The notes below the pieces were generated by a model. That model made no database searches and was not told where the DNA came from. It saw only the letters and a list, made by a program, of their open reading frames with translations. The translations under genes and the position numbers were made by a program. A stretch of DNA of 64,000 nucleotides from assembly GCA_963930655.1 (NCBI GenBank), contig OZ005601.1:20398921-20462920 (forward strand), given 5' to 3'. Of the stretch, positions 11,288 to 25,604 are shown in pieces (positions within the stretch are counted from its first letter, which is position 1; the number at the start of each line of letters is the position of its first letter). This DNA comes from Myrica gale (lineage: Eukaryota; Streptophyta; Magnoliopsida; Fagales; Myricaceae).

Positions 11288-13434
11288 TAAGATCTACTTG
11301 TTATGTTTATCTCTATTCGAATTAGACCATCTAATTTAAGTAGAAAATTAAAGACGAAATCATATAAACTCCCTGTGATTTTTATATCCTCGTAATTTTA
11401 TTTATATTTATTTAGAAGTTTTTATAATATCAAATAGTTGTCACAAAAATTGTCAACTTCTTAATTTATATCGTAACAATTCTTCTCCTCAGTCGACAGC
11501 AATTTTCTCTCTCCCTACGAATTATTTATACGATGAAAAACAGATATCGATTTCTCTTCTATTATCTCCCTTCCCCTTGTCCTTTCCTCCCCACCCCTTT
11601 CATTTCAAACTCGCAATGTAAAGTGGGTATAATATGTTGTTTGTCCGGTTCTTTCTTTTCTTCCTTTTCTTTTTTGGGGCGTGAAAAAGTGGAGGAAGTG
11701 AGTGGGAGGTTTGACTTGTTTTTGCGAGTTTGGAAATCTCCCTGTTTTTCAACTAATATACGGATTGCTAGGAAGGTGTGCGGTTCTAATCTTTATGAAT
11801 CGAATTAGATGTATAATCTTATTTGAGGTTGATGTGATGGTGGGTTTAGTCCACGAGTCATGATGCACCAACTTTTTGGTTCCGAATATGGTTTGACTAG
11901 GCCTCAATTCATCAGACGAGATTGATTCGAACATCTTATATTCTGATGTTCACTAATTAACCTTAAAATTTAGGGTAAGAGTTTGTGTTTCAAAGTCTGA
12001 TCAAATCGCTCATAGTATCCTCTAAAAATTCCATAAGTTCTCGAGTATATAGATTGAAAAAGACCACTCCGAAGATCTGCATTCTGGAGTAGAGATCAAC
12101 ACATCTCCATGTTTATTTTCCTTGTAGATTTCTTCAGCACATCATCAATACGATAGTGTCGAATATGATAGTTTTCTCGTGGGATGCATGATCTGTCGCT
12201 GCAAATGATAGGACGAGTGATATTGACAGACCAGGGCAGCTGCGGAGAGAGAGAGAGAATCTCTCAATTCGTGCTCCAGACGCGTGCCTGAAGTCTTTCC
12301 CCAGTTCTTCTGCCACTACGAAACCCACTGGGATGCAATGCATTGGTCCGTGTCATGGAAGTCGATTTGGGGTTTCTGACCGGCTTCCTTAGTTTTATAG
12401 TAATCTTATTGTTAATTACGATGCTCCCAGGCACATGTACCAAACATTTGCTTTCTTGTGTCCGATGAAACCTTCAAAATCCGATCGCTTTGATACCGCT
12501 TTTTTAAGGTCACATTCAAGCACTAACGCAGCAAGTGTTCAAGACAATTTGACGGCTTAACACTCGAGAGCCCCCACACTTTTCAGGACAGAACGCGATG
12601 GGAGAAGGCTTTGGGGCACCAAGCAGGCCACATATCAGACGTGGATGATGTACCCAGCTGCCTATTTTATGAAAATTTAGGAAAAATCTTGTGTACGCAA
12701 CTGTTGACAGTGGACCGCACAAAGCACGCCTGATAGCGTGTGAGCTCGTGAATAACGTTAGGACCCATTACCAACAAAATATCAAAAGAAAAATCAAAAG
12801 GGATTATATATAGTCAGCACATGATCTCTTTATATTTTTGAAAATATGAAATTTTCTTAATACATATAACGAAGGCGTCTAGTTAATTTGAAGCATATTG
12901 CACAAAGTTGACTCCTTTTATTTAGGATTTTGATTTTAAGAGGAATTTTGATTTCTTATGATCTATTTTTGTCGTGACAAAATTTTTATCCAATACGTAC
13001 CCTCCAATGAAAGCAATCATAGACTATTTAGCAATGATATTCTGATATATGTTTTTCAATTGATTGGTCAACATAAATGATAAGATATGTGAAAGTTGAT
13101 CATTAATCATTGTTTTTTTGCCTGGCCGGTGACCTATATCAATTATTCTTCCCTGACTACGTGTTATCCAATAGCGAGTTGTGCAGATACATTAAAATTT
13201 GGGAACAAATGGAGATGAACACAGAAAAGTACTCACAATCAGCAATTTGGATCACAAGTTTGATCTTTTGCCACAAGGTGAGGGGATAGTAAAATAAAAA
13301 TATATGAGAGACGACAAGGTAATTAAGGAAAATAAATTGATCTTAAATATGGGCTTAAATTGATATTTTCTTCATTATATGAGCATCTAATTATATATAT
13401 AGGTGAATTTAATTGTTTAATTTATATTTCTTAT
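11288..13434. other. Intergenic DNA, no gene recognised
   Basis: There are only short frames without known motifs, such as 11533-11808 on the plus strand and 12134-12343 on the minus strand. A pyrimidine-rich stretch around 11500-11680 could be an old promoter or leader, but nothing supports it. Composition shifts from balanced (12.1-12.7 kb) to AT-rich (12.8-13.4 kb). Confidence 0.4.
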
Positions 13435-13442
13435 AAGCCATG

Positions 13443-13605
13443 CACCGGCGGAGGCAGGGGGGCCGAACTGGGGCCACTGCCCCGGTTCGCTCCCTAAAAC
13501 AACAAAATTTTACACCTAAATTTTTTATTTTATTTTATTTTTCAACTAAATTATTTTTTTACCATTTTTTGCCCCCCATTAATCAGTTTACTGCCTCCGC
13601 TTATG
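13443..13605. mobile_element. hAT-type MITE, 163 bp, TSD aagccatg
   Basis: The left end reads caccggcggaggcag and the reverse complement of the right end cataagcggaggcag. The element is flanked by the 8-bp direct repeat aagccatg at 13435-13442 and 13606-13613. The size, ends and 8-bp TSD fit a hAT-derived MITE. Confidence 0.8.
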
Positions 13606-13613
13606 AAGCCATG

Positions 13614-14502
13614 CATGGTATGACCATGTTGCTTTTTATTTCAACAAAGGAATCGGATCCCTTAGATAAAGTATAAAATTATCAATTAATTGACTAGGTT
13701 AGGGAATGAAAATTGGCCTATAGTTTATTTAGATGCATAAAAAATTCCCCACAAAAACCAATAAAGGCAAACATTTTGAAGGATAAAACTAGTACTCTTT
13801 TTTTTATATATATAAGTTGATAAAACTAGTACTCAATTGGGTGGATTTGGTTTTTTTCTGAAGAATGGACATATTTACTCGTTTTGCTTACAAATGATGA
13901 ACAAAACGACATAAATCATCGTGTCAGCCAGCTCTTTGGAATTTTCTAAAACGATGGTCATGGACGTTAATCTTGACCCTTACCCCATGAAAAGTGAAAT
14001 ATTGGCCTGAGAAAAAGGTATTGACTTGGTTACAAGCTTAAGTGGACCCAGTAGTCTTAATTTGGGTTATTAAGAATCGTTTTGACTTTATGCGAGCATT
14101 ATTTCAGAAAAGGGAGACTCATGAGGTGGTTTCTTTAAACATCCCAAAAATGATTCTGAACTGCCTAGGCAGTAGTGTATAGGGACCAAAACACATCTTC
14201 TGCATTGTTTTTTCATACATGTCTCTATTCTTGTCCCCCCATTACACGAAAAGCTTGCAATAGCCCATGAACCACTTCCGGACTTGGGTGCTCTACTTTT
14301 TTATATTTTGTTGTCTACTTTGCCCCTTTCAAGCTTACAAACATCTTACTAATTGCATAAAAATATATAATATTTTGTTTCGTTTTCAATTACTGTTCCC
14401 AAATCACTTTTATATTGCCACTAACAACCTCCGAGATTCAACAGAATGATGGCAAAAATTTCTCTCTGACTTTTGTTCCAGGTGTTAAACTCTATCTAGA
14501 AT
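13614..14502. other. Intergenic DNA, no gene recognised
   Basis: AT-rich. A short duplicated phrase (ataaaactagtact) occurs at about 13785 and 13820. No coding region or RNA gene is seen. Confidence 0.4.
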
Positions 14503-14890
14503 ACTTTTTAAAGTTAATTACATTTTGTATCTAGTAATTTGAGAGGTTTGATATTTTCACTCTTTTTTTTTACACATTTTCATCCACCGGATTTTGCGTT
14601 CTTTTAATTTACACTCCGCGGTTTATTTATATATTAAAATAAATATAAATCTTAATCACATATTCTGTATGTGACCCACTTTTTTATTTTATTATAATAT
14701 TTAAAAATAATTAATTACACTTTGCACTTACATGTTTTGCACGTAGTTAATTTTTCCATTTGAACTAAGTAAACCAGTCACGTGGATGAAATGTGTTAAA
14801 ATTGAAAAAAATAAAATACAAAATGTCAAGATCCTCAAATTATACTTATAAAAAAAAGACCCTAAAATTAGATAGACATTTTATTTAGAT
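14503..14890. mobile_element. Probable MITE with degenerate inverted repeats
   Basis: The left half (aatttgagaggtttgata, then acacattttcatccac) and the reverse complement of the right half (aatttgaggatcttgaca, then acacatttcatccac) match imperfectly over roughly 100 bp around an AT-rich centre. The exact ends and TSD could not be fixed, so limits are approximate and the element looks old. Confidence 0.45.
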
Positions 14891-16412
14891 TATAAAATTT
14901 CGGGGAGTCATCTGTACCTTTCTTTTGATGGTAAGAAGAACTTCGTTCGGACCAACTCATGATAGATTTCGTTATATTAACTCCGGAAGGAATCGAGGGC
15001 GCCTAGAGTTATTCCAAACTTAAGAAGTAGGTATGGCAAGTATTTGAAAATCTGCTAATTATTTACAGAGCATATTTGTGAATTGCTGGGCCCCTTATAA
15101 GAATAAAGAGACCCTATTTTATCTAGGTAGTTTTACTCGATAGCTGTTCACTCTTTTGACCCAATTGTATTTTGCTGTAACATTTATGGGAGGGGATTGA
15201 AGTGAGAAGATTGACCGAACATGAGAACTTCCCAATTCTCGGAAGGAAAAGGAGAGGACTGCAAAGAATTTTGACAACGACTGGTCTTTCTCCCCTTTTT
15301 TTTGGCTCTTTGAAGGACGTGGTTGAAGCATAAATATTATTCTCTTGAGATAACAAAGTAGCCGAGGTCTTGCAGTGTTGCAACCTAAGTAAGACTCACA
15401 AAACACTTACCCGTAGGCCATAGGCACATATCTGTGGCTAACGCGCGTTAGGGGTAATATTCCGTCCCTCTAAAAATTGGGTCTTATAGTGTGTTTACCA
15501 AGACCAACAAAAGGCAGTATCGTCATTTGGCACAAGAAAGGGACAAAATTATGTGCACGCAAAGACAAACATGGGATATGAGAGAAGATAAAAAAGAGTG
15601 GACTCTCCACAAAAGTTGAGTGGAGTCATTCACACTTCCCCAACATTTGTGGGACCCTCAGAGCATCTAGTTGTGGGTCCTATCTTCCCCTCTACTTTTG
15701 CACTCCTCTCCTTAATCTTATGCTCCCTCCTCCATATTCTTCTGTGGCACCCACTTCCTAGCACGCCAAAAATCTAGCCTGTTTGTGGGCACTATTGGCT
15801 TGGAAAAAGTAGTCTGGGAGAGAGCAAACATATTTTTTTAATTCGAAAAAAACTCTACTTTTTGTGCACCCTACGTCCCACCACTTCCTTGTTGCAGCAA
15901 TCAGGAAATGCCACCTGTACTTTAATGTTATCCACGTGTCAATGTGCACCCACACTATCCCACGCGGACAGCTCCTTTTTTTGCTTTAACTTCCCCCTCC
16001 TTGATTGTTCCTTATCTCCTCCCTCCCTCGTGGGTTACCCAAATCTCAAACATCAAACTGTGGTCGAGCCTACCTCCTGATTTGGCAAGTAGGTAGAGCA
16101 TCGATGTTATTGACTGAGTTGTCTGGTGCTATATTATAAAGCAAGGACAGAATTAATATATGTGGATTTGCATATAATTTTCTGTTTACTTAAAACACAT
16201 CAAATATAGCATAAAATTTATTTATTTATTTATTGTCAATTACTTTTCAAAATTTCTTTTTTGTTTGTATCTGTCTACCTTAATATAATCTTACCATGTC
16301 TACTTATATTTGCAAGCTCACTTTTCTCACAACTTAGATTTTATCTTAAATTTTTTCTCTTCCATCCAACCAAAGATAAAAAAGTAATGTTAGAAATTTC
16401 AATAAAAATTAT
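14891..16412. other. Intergenic DNA distal to ACL5
   Basis: No coding region is recognised. The short frames at 15119-15406 (minus) and 15862-16080 (plus) have no known motif. This could hold distal regulatory DNA of the downstream ACL5 gene, but no specific site can be defended. Confidence 0.4.
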
Positions 16413-16840
16413 GAAAAAAATACATTTTTCATCCACAAATTATCATAGGTTTTACACTTTGCACCCTAAACTACCAATTTTGATACATTGCACCCTCTAA
16501 CTACCAATTTTGATACATTACACCTTCTAACTACCAATTTTTGACACTTTGCACCCTATGTCAAATTTATAGACTAAAATGACGATAATACCCTTGACCC
16601 ATTTTACATATATAAAAGATATTGTTGTTAATTCATTAATTTATTAAAGGTATTATTGTCAAATGAAGGGTGCAAAATGTTTAATATTAGTAGTTGGAAG
16701 GCGTAATGTGTCAAGGTGGGTAGTTTAGGGTGTAAAATGTCTAACTTGATAGTTTGAGGGTGAAATGTCTCAAAGATGGTAGTTTGAGGTGCAACATGTC
16801 ACTACTCTGATAGTTTGTGGGTGAAAAATGTATTTTCCCC
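16413..16840. mobile_element. MULE-like MITE with subrepeats, near-perfect 9-bp TSD
   Basis: The left end gaaaaaaatacatttttc and the reverse complement of the right end ggggaaaatacatttttc form long inverted repeats. Each arm is built of ~35-40-bp subrepeats of the type actaccaattttgatacattgcaccc. The flanks aaaaattat (16404-16412) and taaaattat (16841-16849) match at 8 of 9 positions. A related fragment lies at about 9687-9760. Confidence 0.7.
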
Positions 16841-16902
16841 TAAAATTATCAAATTAAAAGCTATGTCTCGCCTTTTACGAAGAGCCAACTGATACATATG
16901 GG

Positions 16903-17204
16903 TAGGGATGTCCAAAAAATCGGCCAACCCGGACCGAAATCGGACCGGTTTTAGACAACTCGGACCGAGACTGGTATACTCCGGTCTGGTTCCGGGTTAC
17001 CCATGTGGAAAACCAGAACTTGATCAGATTATACCACTTCAAACCTGTCCTTACCGGTAAAACCCAAAAAATGCCTAAAAAAAGAAAAAAAAAATGCTAA
17101 GAGGCCCAAACTGAACAACCCGGACCAAAAACCGGTCCGGTATGCCCCCTTCACAAAATGTCCGGTTTGGCCGACCGGACCGGACCGGCCAATGGACAAC
17201 CCTA
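16903..17204. mobile_element. hAT-type MITE, 302 bp, TSD catatggg, in the ACL5 5' flank
   Basis: The ends tagggatgtcc (left) and, reverse complemented, tagggttgtcc (right) are typical of a plant hAT MITE group. The TSD catatggg at 16895-16902 and 17205-17212 is perfect. The body has many ccggacc/ggtccgg words. It ends about 160 bp before the TATA box and 270 bp before the ATG of ACL5, so it now forms part of that promoter region. Confidence 0.88.
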
Positions 17205-17365
17205 CATATGGGAAGGCTTATCTCCGCAGAATGACGTGGAAGGCGTCTGTGACATTGACTCGGTCACCATGTTAGTGAACTTATCATTACCCGTGTATCT
17301 TGAAGTCTTAACCCTGCTATAAAACCCTGGGGTAACCTCTCTTACTACTACGCACACTTCGACTC

Positions 17366-17373
17366 TATATATT
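17366..17373 (+). promoter_or_regulatory. Candidate TATA box of ACL5
   Basis: The sequence tatatatt lies about 107 bp upstream of the ATG and is followed by a CT-rich tract (17376-17401), a common arrangement for plant core promoters and leaders. No ATG lies between about 17395 and the chosen start, so no upstream ORF is expected in this leader unless the transcript starts earlier. Confidence 0.55.
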
Positions 17374-17472
17374 TCCCTCTCCCTGATCTCTCTCTCTCTC
17401 TGAGTGCCTTTGGTGTGTGCGCGTGCTGTTTGTGTGAGTATTTTCTTTGAGCTTTCCTTTGGTGTTTCAAGG

Positions 17473-20630
<3,158 letters not shown>

Positions 20631-20699
20631 AGCATTGGTCTAATGCAGAAGATCCCAGCTTTATTGGGCAGTTTAAAGAGTTTCAAAGCGATAAACTAC

Positions 20700-20705
20700 A
20701 ATAAA
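20700..20705 (+). promoter_or_regulatory. Candidate polyadenylation signal of ACL5
   Basis: The word aataaa lies 70 bp past the ACL5 stop codon in a region that turns AT-rich, which is a reasonable position for a plant near-upstream element. It is a single motif match only. Confidence 0.35.
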
Positions 20706-20992
20706 ATGCTAATCTGATATGAATGAAAAATGAGGCATTCCTCCATTCATATTTTTATAATGGAAGTAGTTTTACTTAATCCCCTGTATTTCCTTTGCTT
20801 TCATGTTCTCGTTCGACGTTGGCTATGAATGAAATTTCTCCGTTCCATGGAATTCTTATGTATTATGTTCAACGACAATCATCATTTTCTGTTTTGTCAA
20901 GTGACAAAAATCTAAAGGGATGTCAAACGTGAGAATGTTGTGTTAACTCGTTTGAAGCCTTGGACTACGTTCGATTTCCAAATTCAGATGCT

Positions 20993-21479
20993 TCATGCGA
21001 AAAATATTAACAGCTGAAGAGTTGAACAACACAAACATAGAACATATAGACGAATTATAACAAATATCAAAAGGAATATCAAGATAAGAAGCGGCTGCTC
21101 AGCTTCAACTCTGGTCCGCTTAACTGGATCGAAGTTGGCAACACCAACAACAGCTCCAACAATCACCGTGAGCACAGCTCCTCCGGCAACAATGCTGAGC
21201 AAGAAGTTCTTGAGAGATGGGGAGACATCAGACCCTGCTGCCTCGGCCACCTCGGGAATCACCATGGAGGCTGTCAACGCAGCCGCTGTTAGGCCTGTCA
21301 CCGCCTTTTCCTTAAGAGAGGCCTGCACTGGAAGACTACCTTTGGACTTTGGTCTCACAAGCAAAGCTTTCTTTGACGGCATTATTGGTAGTGGCTTAAG
21401 GAAGGACTCAGAGGTTTAGCTTGTTCCCGGCCGTGGCCGCAGAAGTTAGTGGCATAGCCATTGAAACAGAAGCAGCCAT
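20993..21479 (-). pseudogene. psbX: Photosystem II subunit PsbX, damaged copy
   Basis: Nuclear-encoded PsbX is a small thylakoid membrane subunit of photosystem II. The mature part is clear and well conserved: [20 protein letters not shown], the hydrophobic segment [20 protein letters not shown], and the end FDPVKRT (its last codon at 21113-21115). A good start ATG at 21479 opens a typical transit peptide (MAASVSMAMPLTSAATAGN), but that frame stops after 23 codons at 21408-21410. The rest ([13 protein letters not shown]...) continues in another frame, so about one base is gained or lost near 21415. At the normal end, AGA stands where a stop is expected, and 39 extra mostly hydrophobic codons follow before TGA at 20993. 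Two separate lesions suggest a decaying copy, although assembly error could explain the frameshift. It is single-exon, as I recall for this family. The gene is convergent with ACL5, about 360 bp apart. Confidence 0.8.
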
Positions 21480-21684
21480 ATTTGTCAGTGCTCTTTTCTG
21501 TTCTGTCTTGCTTGGTGTATGCGGTAGCAGTGTTAGTTTGGGTAGTGCTAGAAGAGACACTGGCACTTCAGATAATGGATAGACAAATGAAGGGAAATAG
21601 ATGGGAGGTGGAAATTAAAGATTTTGTAGCCTACGTCTCATTTCAAGATTGTCCTACATGGCAAATTCTCTACCTGGGTTTGGA

Positions 21685-21698
21685 GGATAAGGTTATCC
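21685..21698. promoter_or_regulatory. Palindromic I-box pair upstream of psbX
   Basis: The word ggataaggttatcc contains GATAAG on one strand and an inverted GATAA on the other, forming a perfect palindrome of two I-box cores. I-boxes are light-response elements in promoters of photosynthesis genes. This one sits about 206 bp upstream of the psbX ATG, a plausible promoter position. This is motif evidence only. Confidence 0.4.
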
Positions 21699-21699
21699 T

Positions 21700-22349
21700 C
21701 ATAATTGTTCCTCTAGAAATATTAAATTTTCTGTTAGACCGCATAGCATAGGGTTTGGGGCTTACTGTTAGTTTGGCCACTGTCATGTAAATTGTAGTGC
21801 TTAAGAGGTGCAATTCCCATCAATTGCTGCGAATGGAGAACGAACTACCGCAGGTATTTCAATTTTTTTTTTCTACGAAAGGTGAATTTTATTTTATTGG
21901 AAAAGATACAAGCATGCTGAATACAGATAACCTTTCGAGACCGGATACAAGTAACAAGGAACCCTTTACAACATCATTTAAAACCCAAAGGGCTATACAT
22001 CGATTGGCCTTTGGTTCCAATTGATCATAAAGACCTCAACTAGACTGACTCAAAGAGCCGTTAATTCTAAGCAGGTCCAAAAACCTAGAAATATTTCCAC
22101 TGAAAATGATGATCGCCAGAAGAGTGAGTAGTCAAGCACCTTGCTCGCACAAGAAAATTATCTCCTCTGAGTTAGATGTGGATAACTTATAATTATCTTG
22201 TGGCATGTTTGACATGTATAATATAATTACGTTATTTCCATGAATATCTTTGATTCCGGACCCTAGAAAGGCATTTGAGAAAGTTCGAGAAGCCAAGGAC
22301 GGACTTGGGTCAAACCTCAAACCTAGCCAATGGCCAATAATTTTACTAG
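21700..22349. other. Intergenic DNA upstream of psbX
   Basis: No gene is recognised. The region probably includes the distal psbX promoter. Its right side abuts the target duplication of the large MULE-like element. Confidence 0.4.
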
Positions 22350-22639
22350 TTTTATCTAGGCTTAAATGCTAATCAAGTCCCTGTGGGTTACCATTTTTCC
22401 AAAACGTCTCAGTACTTCAATTTGGATTAATTTGGTCCCTGCGCTTTAGACGTTTCTCAAGAACATCCTTCCGTTAATATGGTCCTACCACTTTAACGTT
22501 TTCTGTTGATATGGCAAATGGAGGTCCACATCCTTATTTTCTGACTCATTGGACGATGTCCACACCATCCCTGAATTCCACAATTGGCTTCCTGCCCGTT
22601 ATCCGTTCTAAGAGAACCGCCCCAAATTCCCCAATAAGG

Positions 22640-24695
22640 ATGTGCATAACCGGTGGCGGTTATGGCCTCCACCGGCTCCATCACTACAATGGGCGGTTCT
22701 CCAAATACACCGTCCCCACTGTTGGCTTTTGTGCACAATCGAGATTTTGATAATTTCAATAAATGGATGAGTTTACAAAATGGACATCTTCAAAGACAAA
22801 GACAACTTGACGAAAAGAGTCAAACCTTGAAGAAAGAAGAACAAGAAGATGCAAGGAGCTTAAAGTGAAGATTCAAGACCTTAGGGTATAATCCTTGTAA
22901 CTCTTTATTTCACATTTGACAAGGATTTGAATCACGCACTTGCCTATCTTTCAAAACGTGCATAAACCGTTTTACCTTTTGTTTGAAATATTAAAATGTT
23001 TTTAAAGGTTTCAAAACACCTCAAATATATTCTCAAACCTTTCATATACTTATGGGAAGTAAGTCTTTAAAATTGGGTGTTTAAAAGTGGTCAAAAACAT
23101 GGTTTTAAATGAACCGGTCTATAAAAATGAATTGTAGCGGTCGACCCCTACATGAAGCGGTCGATCGTCTGTAGCGGATGATGAAAATGATTTATAGCGG
23201 TCGACCGGGCGCGTAGGACAAAAATTTGACAGCATTCAAATTTTATGACCGTTGGGCAACGACTACTTGAACCGGTCAACCGATACATGAAGCGGTCGAT
23301 CGGTACAACGATAAAATTGTCAAATCGACCCCTAACGGCTATAAACGACTAGTTTTCATTTGTGGCCTATAAATACACATTCATTTCGTCTAAAATGAAT
23401 AACCCAATGACCACATATCATTTCTACTACTTGAGAAATATTCTAAACCTTCATATTATATATTTCTCATAGCATTCACACAAAACACATTTTCATATCA
23501 TTGTCTTTGTGTGAATAAAGAGATAGAGCTTTCCATTTTTATATCCACTCTTTGAGAGAGTCTTGTTCATAAATCTACCTATTAAAAGAGGTGTTTCCTT
23601 TAGTGAGGTTATTCACTAAAGAAGAAGTTTTGAGAGTGTATATCTCAAGCTTGGTGAGGTTGTGAGTGGTGAGCCAGAAAAACCACTTGGGTGGGTTTGA
23701 GTGTTGATCCCGGAAAAACACATGTACGGTTCACTAGCACCCGAAAGCTAGTGTGTAAGCTATTGGTTGAAGATAGTGGAAAACCTCAAGGCTCGTTGAA
23801 GGAGCTTGAGGAGTGGATGTAGGCGGGTTTGCCGAATCACCTAAAAATACTGTGTTTGCTTCTCTTACCTTTCTCCTTATTTTAGCACTTATTTACAGTT
23901 CCGCATATTATATACTTGTGCTAAAATAATATTTACTTGCAAACACATTTTTGGGGTTTTAACCGAAAAGTTTAGAAAACCAATTCACCCCCCTCTTGGG
24001 TTGCTTTAATCCTGAAACAAGGACTCACACCCACCATCATAAAGGGAATAGTTGTCACCTAGAGGTGGCGATGGGCAGTAACCGCCACAATCACCAAAAA
24101 TTCAAAAATTTCAAAAAATAAGTACAAAATTAAACAATGAGGACCTAAGGTAAACTCACACAACATAATCGCAGATTTCAATCAAAACAAAACCCTACAA
24201 AAATCGAAACAAACTGCACAAATTGCAAGATTTCAACCAAGCAAAAATTGCAGATTCCAAACAAAACCAAATTGCAGATTCCAAATTGCAAGAAACTAGA
24301 TTTTTTTTTCAAAAATACAACAAAATAATCAATATTATATTATCAAATCAAAACAAAAGGGGGAGAGAGAGAACGAGGGACTTGCTGAGGAGAGAGAGAG
24401 AGAGAGTTGCAGATTTTTGTGGAACAGACAAAGTGGCGGCTTCGTTGAGAGAAGAAGAAATGACGAAAAGGAAGAGAGGGGAGAGGTTAAGGACTTAGGG
24501 TTAAGATGAAAATATGAAACGACGACGTTTTAAATATAAAACGGCGAAACAGTGAACCGTCTAGCGGTGAGCGGTTTCACCGCCACCGGCAACATCTTCG
24601 TTAATTATTTAGGGATTTTGTTCACCGGAACCGATGCCGCAAGGCGCAGGTGCTCGGTACACAGTGCAAGTACCGGTGATCAATCCTATTCCCCC
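22640..24695. mobile_element. Insert in the BAM fragment, host of a solo LTR; type unclear
   Basis: DNA between the two BAM second-exon pieces is foreign to that gene. It opens with taaccggtggcggttatggc and closes with GC-rich accgccaccggc words that are partly inverted copies of the opening, as in some hAT elements. It contains the solo LTR at 22720-24029 and an AT-rich tract with a GA-rich stretch at 24360-24490. The exact ends and any TSD could not be fixed. Confidence 0.35.
22720..24029. mobile_element. Solo LTR (copia-like), 1.31 kb, TSD cccac
   Basis: Same family as 7615-9195. It starts tgttggcttttgtgcac and ends ggactcaca, with a perfect 5-bp TSD, cccac, at 22715-22719 and 24030-24034. 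It has the caattcacccccc motif near the end. There is no internal coding region. The intact TSD points to a younger layer than the DNA it interrupts. Confidence 0.82.
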
Positions 24696-25604
24696 AATTG
24701 GCTTCCTGCCTGTAGTTCTAAGAGAACCACCCCGAATTCCCCAACTGGATTCTTGCCCGTTATCATCCATACAATAATGTAGGAGAATTATGTTTCAATC
24801 AGTTATGATCCAAACTCGTATGGAAGGGACAAAATCACAACCACCACAATCCAAGGACACAATTAAACCTAGAAGGAGACACAAATCAATTCCCAGATAT
24901 TTTTACGTAATTAGGGATTTGAAACTGAAGATTGGAATCGTACCTGGAGCTATGTATCCATACTAGCCAGCAATTGCGGACATGCAGTCGGAAGTGCCGG
25001 AATCTTGCAGAAACTTGGCAAGGCCAAAATCAGCAACATGTGCTTCGAAACTGGAGTCGAGCAAAATGTTGTTCAATTTCACGTCTCTATGGACTATCAA
25101 CGGCGAGCAGTCATGGTGAAGATAGCAGAAACCCTTTGCAGCTTCCACAAAGATCTTATACAGAGTGTCCCAGTGCAGATGACCCCCTTTCTTACCGTGG
25201 AGAACCTCACCCAAGCGGCCATTAGGCATATACTCGTAAACCAAAAGATTTGTCTCATGGTTTGAGCAGAAACCCAATAATATCACAATGTGACGGTGCC
25301 TAATTTTTCCCAGAGTCTGTATCTCAGCATTGAATCTGTGGTCGTGGGAAGAGCCTCTGCTCATAACCGGAAGCCTTTTAACGGCTAAATGCTCACCGTT
25401 TGCCATCGAGAAGAAGTTTTCGCTCAGATGCAAATGGAGTAGGTTGAGTATTTCAACGACGCTCATAGGCAAGTCACCAGTCATATTGTTGTTGTAGAGA
25501 TCTAGAATCTGAAGGTTCTTGAGTGCGGAGAGCTGGGAGGGGAAGGTGCAGTTGAAACTTTTGTTGGAGGCAAAAGGCACAGGTCACATGGCGCAGTTTG
25601 GGAG

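Larger units (their letters stand above)
22535..25604 (-). pseudogene. Captured BAM/CLV1-class LRR receptor kinase fragment
   Basis: BAM proteins are plasma-membrane LRR receptor kinases acting with CLE peptides in meristem and vascular signalling. Minus strand, first part 25580-24944: LRR blocks ([26 protein letters not shown]) join directly to the kinase domain (EHLAVKRL with the beta-3 Lys, [53 protein letters not shown]). Most LRRs, the membrane segment and the start of the kinase are deleted. The HRD and DFG motifs remain. A TAG (24960-24962) follows SAIAG, then YGYIAP and a splice donor at 24942-24943, the expected conserved intron position. Second-exon pieces lie at about 24765-24697 (PVGEFG) and 22632-22538 (LLERITGRKPIVEF, then DGVDIVQ and a TGA), the two separated by ~2 kb of inserted DNA and sharing a ~55-bp duplicated segment. 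Clearly non-functional. It lies against the MULE-like TIR, so it was probably captured. Confidence 0.82.

Noticed and set aside
12134-12722. Minus-strand frames of about 69 codons as small genes
   Set aside because: No family motif, no supporting splice or promoter context, and isolated in decayed intergenic DNA.
22575-24765. Two ~55-bp direct copies around the insert in the BAM fragment taken as a target-site duplication
   Set aside because: Both copies encode BAM second-exon text and are far too long for any TSD; a partial duplication of the fragment is more likely.
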